From the NCBI GenBank assembly GCA_030605305.1, contig JAUWIO010000084.1, positions 1 through 5,056 of the forward strand: a DNA stretch of 5,056 nucleotides, in the 5' to 3' direction. Below are positions 1 through 5,056 of the stretch, piece by piece. Both the position numbers and the translations under genes were made by a program. The DNA comes from Actinomycetes bacterium. Its GTDB lineage: Bacteria; Actinomycetota; Aquicultoria; CAJVYJ01; JAUVQD01. Under the pieces are notes generated by a model. That model had not been told where the DNA came from, made no database searches, and saw only the letters and a program-made list of their open reading frames with translations. Within the stretch, counting starts at the first letter, position 1, and each line of letters begins with the position of its first letter.

Positions 1-2043
1 CTGCACCCGGCGCTCAGTAGACGTAAAAGTACCGTCGCGCTCAGCAAAAGTGACGCTCGGCAAGACCACATCGGCGAGCGTGGCGGTTTCCGTTAAAAAG
101 ATATCTTGAACGACAAGGAAATCCAGGTTCTCTAAGGCTTCTTCGACATGGCCGACATCGGGGTCGGAAAGCATCGGGTTCTCGCCCATGATATACATGC
201 CCTTGATGTCGCCCGTGCCCGCCGCGTTCATGATCTCCACGATCGTCAGACCGGGTTCGCCCGGCAACTCGGCGTCCCAGGCGTTGGACATCTTCTCCCT
301 TGAGGCCGCGTCATCCACTTTTTGGTAGCCGCAATAGACGTTGGGAAGCGAACCCATGTCACAAGCACCCTGGCCGTTGTTCTGCCCCCGTAAAGGATTG
401 ACGCCGGTGCCGGCCCGCCCGATATTACCGGTAAGCATGGCCAGGTTGGCGACACTGAGGACATTATCGACCCCGGTGGTATGTTGAGTGATGCCCATCG
501 AATAGATGATCGTCCCCCGCACGGCCCGCCCGAAGAGCCTGGCGGCCTCCCGCAGGTCGTCGGCGGGGACGCCGGAGATCTCTTCGGCCTTCTCCGGCGT
601 AAAATCGGCAACGACTGCTTTTAGCTCTTCAAAGCCTTCAGTCCTTTCGGCGATGAAGGCCTCATCCGCCAGTCCTTCCTCGAGAATGACGTGCATCAGG
701 CCATTGAGGACCGCCACATCGGACCCCGGCTGCTGAGGCAACCAGATATCGGCAAATTTTGTCAGCTTGATGCCGCGCGGGTCGATGACGATAAGTTTGG
801 CGCCTTTTTGCCGGACCGCCTGAATAAGACCCAGTCCGATAATCGGATGTGCTTCAGTCGTATTTGAACCGATGACCAGGATGGTGTCGGCATCCTCGAG
901 GTCCTTGATCGAGTGCGTCATCGCCCCGCTGCCGAAAGCGATCGCCAAGCCGGCGACAGTCGACGCATGACAAAGGCGGGCGCAGTGATCGACATTGTTC
1001 GTGCCGATGCCTGCCCGGGCAAACTTCTGGAAGATATAGTTTTCTTCATTAGTGCACTTGGCGGAGGCCAGGGTCGCTATCGCGTCCGGACCGTTTTGTT
1101 CCTTGATACCCCCGAGCTTCTCAGCCACGAGAGCGATGGCCTCGTCCCATTCGGCCTCGACTAAGCGCCCGTCCTTTTTAATAAGCGGCTTCGTCAGCCG
1201 ATCGGGGCTGTGAACGTACGAGTATCCGTATCGCCCCTTGACGCATAGGTTGCCGTTGTTGTTATTAACGCCCACTGGCGCATCGACGCGGACTATCCGA
1301 TTATCTTTTGTATGCAGCCGCAGCGCACAACCCACGCCGCAGTAGGCGCAGGTAGTCATGGTCTTCTCGGTCTCCCACTCTCTGGCCTTGCCAACCGAGA
1401 GAGCGTCATCGAGAGCTCCGGTCGGACAGGTCGAGACGCATTGGCCGCAGAACTCACATGGTGTTTTCTTAAGCGAAGAACCGAACGGCGCGCCCACCCC
1501 GGTGTCAAACCCTTTCCCCTGCCAGCCGATGGCAAAAGCGGCTTCGACCTCGTCGCAAATACGAACGCAACGGCCGCACGATATACATTTCGACATATCG
1601 CGAGCGATAAACGGGTCGTCTCCCTGTTCCGTGACCTGGTGCACGGCCCTGTTCGGCCAACTAGTCTCATGCACCCCGTATTCATAGGCATAGCGCTGCA
1701 AACTGCATGTCCCACAGCTCGAGCAGGTCAAACAGTCGGCGGCATGGTCGGAAAGGAGCAAATCTAAGATCCCGCGCCGTAATTCGCGCACCTCGGGAGT
1801 GTCGGTCTCGACGGTCATGCCGTAAACGACCTCGGTGACACAGGCCGGGACCGCGCCATCGGTACCCTCGACCTCGACCAGACAGAGCCGGCAAGCCCCT
1901 GTCGGCTTGAGCCGCGGATCGTGGCAAAGGCGAGGGATCTCGACGCCGGCGCTATCGGCCGCCTCCATCACTGTTTCACCAGCTGACGCTTCAACCGCTC
2001 GACCGTTCAACGTTATTTCTACCAGATCAGTTTTAGTCTTCAT
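1..2043 (-). CDS. fdhA: Formate dehydrogenase catalytic subunit, Mo/W-pterin, cysteine type, NuoG-like N-terminal extension (3' end outside window)
   Basis: This enzyme catalyses reversible oxidation of formate to CO2 at a molybdenum or tungsten bis-pterin cofactor. It has no signal peptide or twin-arginine motif, so it should be cytoplasmic. From ATG at 2043 the frame is open to base 1, giving 681 residues; the family with this extension is usually near 900, so much of the C-terminal pterin-binding domain is missing. Domains in order: [2Fe-2S] ferredoxin (Cys40, Cys51, Cys54, Cys68); NuoG-type His-Cys3 cluster (His100, Cys104, Cys107, Cys113); two [4Fe-4S] motifs (Cys153/156/159/163 and Cys196/199/202/206); the cofactor-domain [4Fe-4S] site (Cys232, Cys235, Cys239, Cys267) followed by Lys269. 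The motif CARLCHASTVAGL places Cys358 (TGT, 972-970) at the selenocysteine position of E. coli FdhF, next to His359. The motif NPLRGQNN carries Arg552, matching the active-site arginine. These motifs separate it from NuoG and nitrate reductases. The start is supported by a ribosome binding site and an 11-base overlap with the upstream gene. Confidence 0.96.
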   Translation of the reverse strand, partial: MKTKTDLVEITLNGRAVEASAGETVMEAADSAGVEIPRLCHDPRLKPTGACRLCLVEVEGTDGAVPACVTEVVYGMTVETDTPEVRELRRGILDLLLSDHAADCLTCSSCGTCSLQRYAYEYGVHETSWPNRAVHQVTEQGDDPFIARDMSKCISCGRCVRICDEVEAAFAIGWQGKGFDTGVGAPFGSSLKKTPCEFCGQCVSTCPTGALDDALSVGKAREWETEKTMTTCAYCGVGCALRLHTKDNRIVRVDAPVGVNNNNGNLCVKGRYGYSYVHSPDRLTKPLIKKDGRLVEAEWDEAIALVAEKLGGIKEQNGPDAIATLASAKCTNEENYIFQKFARAGIGTNNVDHCARLCHASTVAGLAIAFGSGAMTHSIKDLEDADTILVIGSNTTEAHPIIGLGLIQAVRQKGAKLIVIDPRGIKLTKFADIWLPQQPGSDVAVLNGLMHVILEEGLADEAFIAERTEGFEELKAVVADFTPEKAEEISGVPADDLREAARLFGRAVRGTIIYSMGITQHTTGVDNVLSVANLAMLTGNIGRAGTGVNPLRGQNNGQGACDMGSLPNVYCGYQKVDDAASREKMSNAWDAELPGEPGLTIVEIMNAAGTGDIKGMYIMGENPMLSDPDVGHVEEALENLDFLVVQDIFLTETATLADVVLPSVTFAERDGTFTSTERRVQ

Positions 2044-5000
2044 CCAGATCACACCTTAAACAACGCGCCGCCTCGCCTTGCGCATCCTTCTCGCTTAGGG
2101 CCAATACGACTTCGCGAAAATCTCCCTTACGGCTATCCGCTTGGGCCTCCGGAGGCTGACGGCGATCGTTGCCGGCGGCGTGGAATTCAGCTTCAGTGAG
2201 CGGCTCGATCCTTCGGTGCTCGGCCGCCTCAAGCTGCCGTTCGATCAAACTCTTCCCGCTCAGGAACTTCTCTATCTCGGCCGCCGCCCGCTGGCCGTGA
2301 CTGACAGCCTCTACCACGCTGGCGGGCCCACTGACCGCGTCGCCCCCGCCAAAGACACCGGGCTGCTCGGACATGAGCGTCTTTGAGCCTACGCCGAGCC
2401 GGCCCCACTTGCCCCTCAACTCACTATCTTCTTCAAGATAATCGAGACAGGGAGATTGACCGATGGCCGCTATGACCATATCGGCTTCCTCGATAAAATC
2501 AGACCCTTCGACCGGCTCCGGTCGGCGGCGCCCCTGGGCGTCGCGGGCTCCGAGGACCATGCGGCGGCACTCGACGCCGCTCAGCTTCCCGCCCTCGTCT
2601 TGGAGGCCGATCGGGCTGACGAGAAAATCGAACTCGATCCCCTCTTCTTTTGCCTCGCGAATATCCCACTCGTAGGCGGGCATCTCTTTCTCGGTCCGCC
2701 TGTATAATATCTTGACTTGCTTGGAGCCCTTTCTTAATGCCGTACGGGCCGCGTCGATCGCTACGTTGCCGCCGCCGATGACCACGGTCCGCCGACCCGC
2801 CTGGACCGCTTCGCCCAGGTTCGCCCGGCGCAAAAAGGTCACTCCGTCTATAGCGCCTTCGAGGGACTCTTCGTGGTCCAAGCCCATCCGGTTCCCCGAG
2901 TGGGCCCCGGTACCCAGGAAAACTGCCTTATAGCCATCGTCGAACAGGCTCTCAATAGTGAAGTCTCGACCCAGAGCTTGATTGGTTTTTATGGTCACTC
3001 CGGCGTCGGTGATGGCGCTTATCTCTTTATTCAGGATCTCTTCCGGAAGACGGAAATCCGGGATCCCGACCTTCATCATCCCGCCCGCCTCAGGTAAAGC
3101 CTCCAGAACGGTCACATCGTAACCGACCAAAGCCAGGTAGTAGCCGCATGATAGACCGGCAGGCCCCGCGCCGACGATAGCCACCTTGTGCTTGGAGTTC
3201 TCCGGATCTCGTGGAAAATCGGGGTGGACAGGGGACGCATTATCAGCCATGAACCGTTTGACGAGCGCGATCGCGATCGGCTCGTCGAGCTGACCGCGCT
3301 TGCACCGGGTCTCGCAAGGATGATGGCAGACCCGGCCGCAGATCGATGGGAACGGATTTCTCTCTCTGTGGACAGCGATGGCCTCCTCGTACCGACCTTG
3401 GGCGACGAGCGCGATATAGCTCGGTGCATCCACTTGGGCCGGACATGTATGGCTACAGGGGGCCTTGACCAGCGCTGAACATTGCGCTGCCGGACACTTG
3501 TTGTCCTTAATATGTGCTTCATACTCGTCTCGGAAGTGCGTGAGTGTGGTCAATATAGGATTCGGGGCCGTCTTGCCAAGCCCACAAAGCGAGGCTGCTT
3601 TAACGACCTTTGACAGTGATTCCAGCTCATCCAGAACGCCCATATCGGCGCGCCCCGTCGCGATATCATCCATCATCTCGGACAACCGCTTGGTGCCGAT
3701 ACGACACGGCGCACACTTGCCGCATGACTCGTCGGCCATGAGAGCGATAAACGACCGGACTGTCTCGACCATACACGTGCACTCATCCAGAACAGCGAGG
3801 TCACCGGTACCGATGATCGCCCCGGCGGCTTCGATGCTGTCATAATCGAGCGGCATGTCGAGCGCGGAGACCGGCACAGAGCCACCCGTTGGTCCGCCGA
3901 TGTGGAGTGCCTTGAAGTCCCGGTCCCCGGAAATACCGCCTCCTATTTGATATACAAGTTGCTCGATAGTGGTACCAAAGGGCAGTTCAACCTGGCCACC
4001 GGTTCGCACATTGCCGGTGAGCGAGAAAACTTTCGTCCCCGGACTATCGGGCGAGCCGATCCCGCGATACCAGTCGGCCCCCTTTTCGACGATGGCCGGA
4101 ATATTCGCAAAGGTCTCGGCATTATTTATAAGTGTGGGTTGTCCCCACAAGCCCTTTTCGGCCGGATACGGCGGACGCACGCGCGGCACGGCCCGCTCCC
4201 CTTCGATGGCCGCGATCATGGCCGTCTCTTCGCCGGCGATGAACGCGCCGTCGCTCTCGTAGATATCGAGGTCAAAACTGAACTCCGAGTCGAGAATGCC
4301 CTGCCCGAGAAGGCCAAACTCGTAGGCCTTTTCAATAGCGCCCCTTATCTGGGCAACGGCCTTCGGGTTCTGTCGTCGCAGGTATATCAGCCCCGAAGCG
4401 GCCCCCACGGCGTAAGCCCCGATGATGACGCCCTCGATGATCTGAAATGGGACGCCATCGAGAGCGCTTCTATTACATATCAAATATTTCGGGTCGCCGA
4501 CGGCTTCTCGGCACCGCTCCCACTTGGCGCCGACCGTCCGGCCGGCCCCGCCGCGCCCGCGCAGGCCGGAGTCGGTGACCATCGCGCCAACGTCTTTTGG
4601 CGACATCGAAGTGATCGCCTTAACGACCGCCTGAAAACCCCCGACCGCAATATAGTCCTCTATCTTGTCCGGATCGATCGAGCCGCTATGCTCGAGCACG
4701 ACACGTTCCTGGTACTTAAAGAATGGTACCTCCGCGACGGTCGGAGAGACTTCTCCCGGGATCGGTCCGCGATAAAGCAGGCGCTCTAGCGGCTTCCCGC
4801 TCTCAACAGCGTCAAGAATATCCGCGGCGTCGGTAGCCGCCACTTTTTGGTAGAAGTACTCCTCGGGACCGACAATGACCACCGGTCCCTGTTGGCACGA
4901 CCCCGGACAGCCGGTCCCGAAGACTTTGACATTCTCGGTCACTCCACGGTTTTCAGCTTCTGCGCTTAAAGCAGCCAGGACCGCCTCGCTGCCGAGCGCC

Positions 5001-5056
5001 CGGCACCCGGCGCCGGAGCAAACACCGATACGGACCCTACCTTCAGATGTATTGCC
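2033..5056 (-). CDS. Fused diaphorase subunit of formate dehydrogenase: Trx-like [2Fe-2S] + NuoF/HydB-like + GltD/NfnB-like FAD-NADPH domains (5' end outside window)
   Basis: This cytoplasmic electron-transfer subunit should exchange electrons between NAD(P)H and the formate dehydrogenase encoded just downstream. Residues are counted from the first visible codon (5056-5054); 1007 are visible before TAA at 2035-2033. Residues about 8-75 are a thioredoxin-like [2Fe-2S] domain (Cys13, Cys18, Cys50, Cys54). Residues about 110-515 are NuoF-like: glycine-rich loop GRGGAG (167-172), AGEETA (274-279), INN (310-312), and N3-type [4Fe-4S] ligands Cys445, Cys448, Cys451, Cys491. Residues about 519-605 are a GltD-type double-cluster domain (Cys534, Cys538, Cys577, Cys581, Cys585). 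The FAD site is GAGPAGL (629-635), the NADPH site is GGGNVAIDAAR (761-771) followed by YRR (785-787), and a second FAD motif GGGDA is at 903-907. The tail ends with Cys999 and Cys1002. A GTG at 4942 is a false start, since the frame is open upstream and encodes Cys13 and Cys18. The segment normally following YLICN (190-195) in NuoF is missing by about 11 residues. The domain calls are secure; the nucleotide used and any bifurcation are inference. Confidence 0.95.
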   Translation of the reverse strand, partial: GNTSEGRVRIGVCSGAGCRALGSEAVLAALSAEAENRGVTENVKVFGTGCPGSCQQGPVVIVGPEEYFYQKVAATDAADILDAVESGKPLERLLYRGPIPGEVSPTVAEVPFFKYQERVVLEHSGSIDPDKIEDYIAVGGFQAVVKAITSMSPKDVGAMVTDSGLRGRGGAGRTVGAKWERCREAVGDPKYLICNRSALDGVPFQIIEGVIIGAYAVGAASGLIYLRRQNPKAVAQIRGAIEKAYEFGLLGQGILDSEFSFDLDIYESDGAFIAGEETAMIAAIEGERAVPRVRPPYPAEKGLWGQPTLINNAETFANIPAIVEKGADWYRGIGSPDSPGTKVFSLTGNVRTGGQVELPFGTTIEQLVYQIGGGISGDRDFKALHIGGPTGGSVPVSALDMPLDYDSIEAAGAIIGTGDLAVLDECTCMVETVRSFIALMADESCGKCAPCRIGTKRLSEMMDDIATGRADMGVLDELESLSKVVKAASLCGLGKTAPNPILTTLTHFRDEYEAHIKDNKCPAAQCSALVKAPCSHTCPAQVDAPSYIALVAQGRYEEAIAVHRERNPFPSICGRVCHHPCETRCKRGQLDEPIAIALVKRFMADNASPVHPDFPRDPENSKHKVAIVGAGPAGLSCGYYLALVGYDVTVLEALPEAGGMMKVGIPDFRLPEEILNKEISAITDAGVTIKTNQALGRDFTIESLFDDGYKAVFLGTGAHSGNRMGLDHEESLEGAIDGVTFLRRANLGEAVQAGRRTVVIGGGNVAIDAARTALRKGSKQVKILYRRTEKEMPAYEWDIREAKEEGIEFDFLVSPIGLQDEGGKLSGVECRRMVLGARDAQGRRRPEPVEGSDFIEEADMVIAAIGQSPCLDYLEEDSELRGKWGRLGVGSKTLMSEQPGVFGGGDAVSGPASVVEAVSHGQRAAAEIEKFLSGKSLIERQLEAAEHRRIEPLTEAEFHAAGNDRRQPPEAQADSRKGDFREVVLALSEKDAQGEAARCLRCDLDED
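2052..2057 (-). promoter_or_regulatory. Ribosome binding site for the formate dehydrogenase gene
   Basis: On the minus strand AAGGTG lies 8 bases before ATG at 2043. It sits inside the last codons of the upstream gene, whose stop (TAA, 2035-2033) lies past the new ATG, so the two genes overlap by 11 bases. This arrangement favours translational coupling and equal output of the two subunits. The match and spacing are seen directly; its use is inferred. Confidence 0.6.

Noticed and set aside
1356..1927. Short open frames on both strands over the start of the formate dehydrogenase gene.
   Set aside because: The fdhA frame is open over the whole region with conserved cluster motifs; the others have no motifs or ribosome binding sites and are shadows.
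1..2043. Possible frameshift or stop in fdhA.
   Set aside because: Reading codon by codon from 2043 gives an uninterrupted frame to base 1 with conserved motifs throughout.
1..2043. Assignment of the second gene as NuoG of complex I or a periplasmic nitrate reductase.
   Set aside because: The CARLCHASTVAGL and NPLRGQNNGQGACDMG motifs are typical of formate dehydrogenases, and there is no twin-arginine signal peptide.
2495..2545. The protein string RRRPEPVEG and the DNA inverted repeat CGACCGG-CT-CCGGTCG (2509-2524), which resemble a dispersed REP-like element inserted in frame.
   Set aside because: GltD-type proteins normally have a similar string (GRRRPVPxxGSEF) just before the AIGQ motif, so the stretch is explained as native sequence. 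Only one copy is present here. A genome-wide search for further copies would settle it.
3902..4789. A 295-codon open frame on the plus strand.
   Set aside because: It lies wholly antisense to the NuoF-like domain, whose motifs are clear on the minus strand. It shows no recognisable motif and is a by-product of GC-rich codon use.

Overview
The window is a gapless piece of one minus-strand operon from an anaerobic bacterium. It holds two large genes, both cut by the window edges, and nothing else that can be supported. Reading in the direction of transcription (5056 down to 1), the first gene encodes a multi-domain flavin/iron-sulfur diaphorase. It joins a thioredoxin-like [2Fe-2S] domain, a NuoF/HydB-like domain and a GltD/NfnB-like FAD-NADPH domain in one chain of at least 1007 residues. 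The second gene, overlapping it by 11 bases, encodes the catalytic subunit of a cytoplasmic molybdenum/tungsten formate dehydrogenase (FdhA/FdhF family) with a NuoG-like N-terminal iron-sulfur extension. Its first 681 residues are visible.

Together they look like a soluble NAD(P)-linked formate dehydrogenase. Formate would be oxidised (or CO2 reduced) at the pterin site of FdhA. Electrons would run through the chain of Fe-S clusters in the FdhA extension to the clusters of the diaphorase, and on to flavin and pyridine nucleotide. The GltD-like part has an NADPH-type Rossmann site, so NADP(H) is the most likely nucleotide. Because NuoF/HydB-like and NfnB-like modules are both associated with flavin-based electron bifurcation, a bifurcating or confurcating formate dehydrogenase is possible but not shown.

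The most unusual point is in the NuoF-like domain. The conserved stretch that normally follows the YLICN motif, and that supplies acidic contacts to FMN and NADH, is missing as a clean in-frame gap of about 11 residues. The nearby glycine-rich loop is also changed (GAGRTVG where GAGFPTG is usual). The rest of the domain and its N3-type [4Fe-4S] ligands are intact. This suggests a NuoF-like domain that may have lost its own nucleotide site and works as an electron wire, with the fused GltD domain as the nucleotide port, unless the gap is an assembly error.

A second caution concerns the start of the first gene. A GTG at 4942 looks like a start, but the frame stays open to the window edge and encodes the first two cysteines of the [2Fe-2S] domain, so the true start lies beyond base 5056.

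The organism cannot be named from this window. The sequence is moderately GC-rich with dense, overlapping genes. The enzyme type is known from anaerobes such as acetogens, syntrophs and other strict anaerobes in Firmicutes, Desulfobacterota, Chloroflexota and Actinobacteriota. I see no RNA genes, mobile elements, CRISPR arrays, terminators or promoters; there is no intergenic DNA at all.
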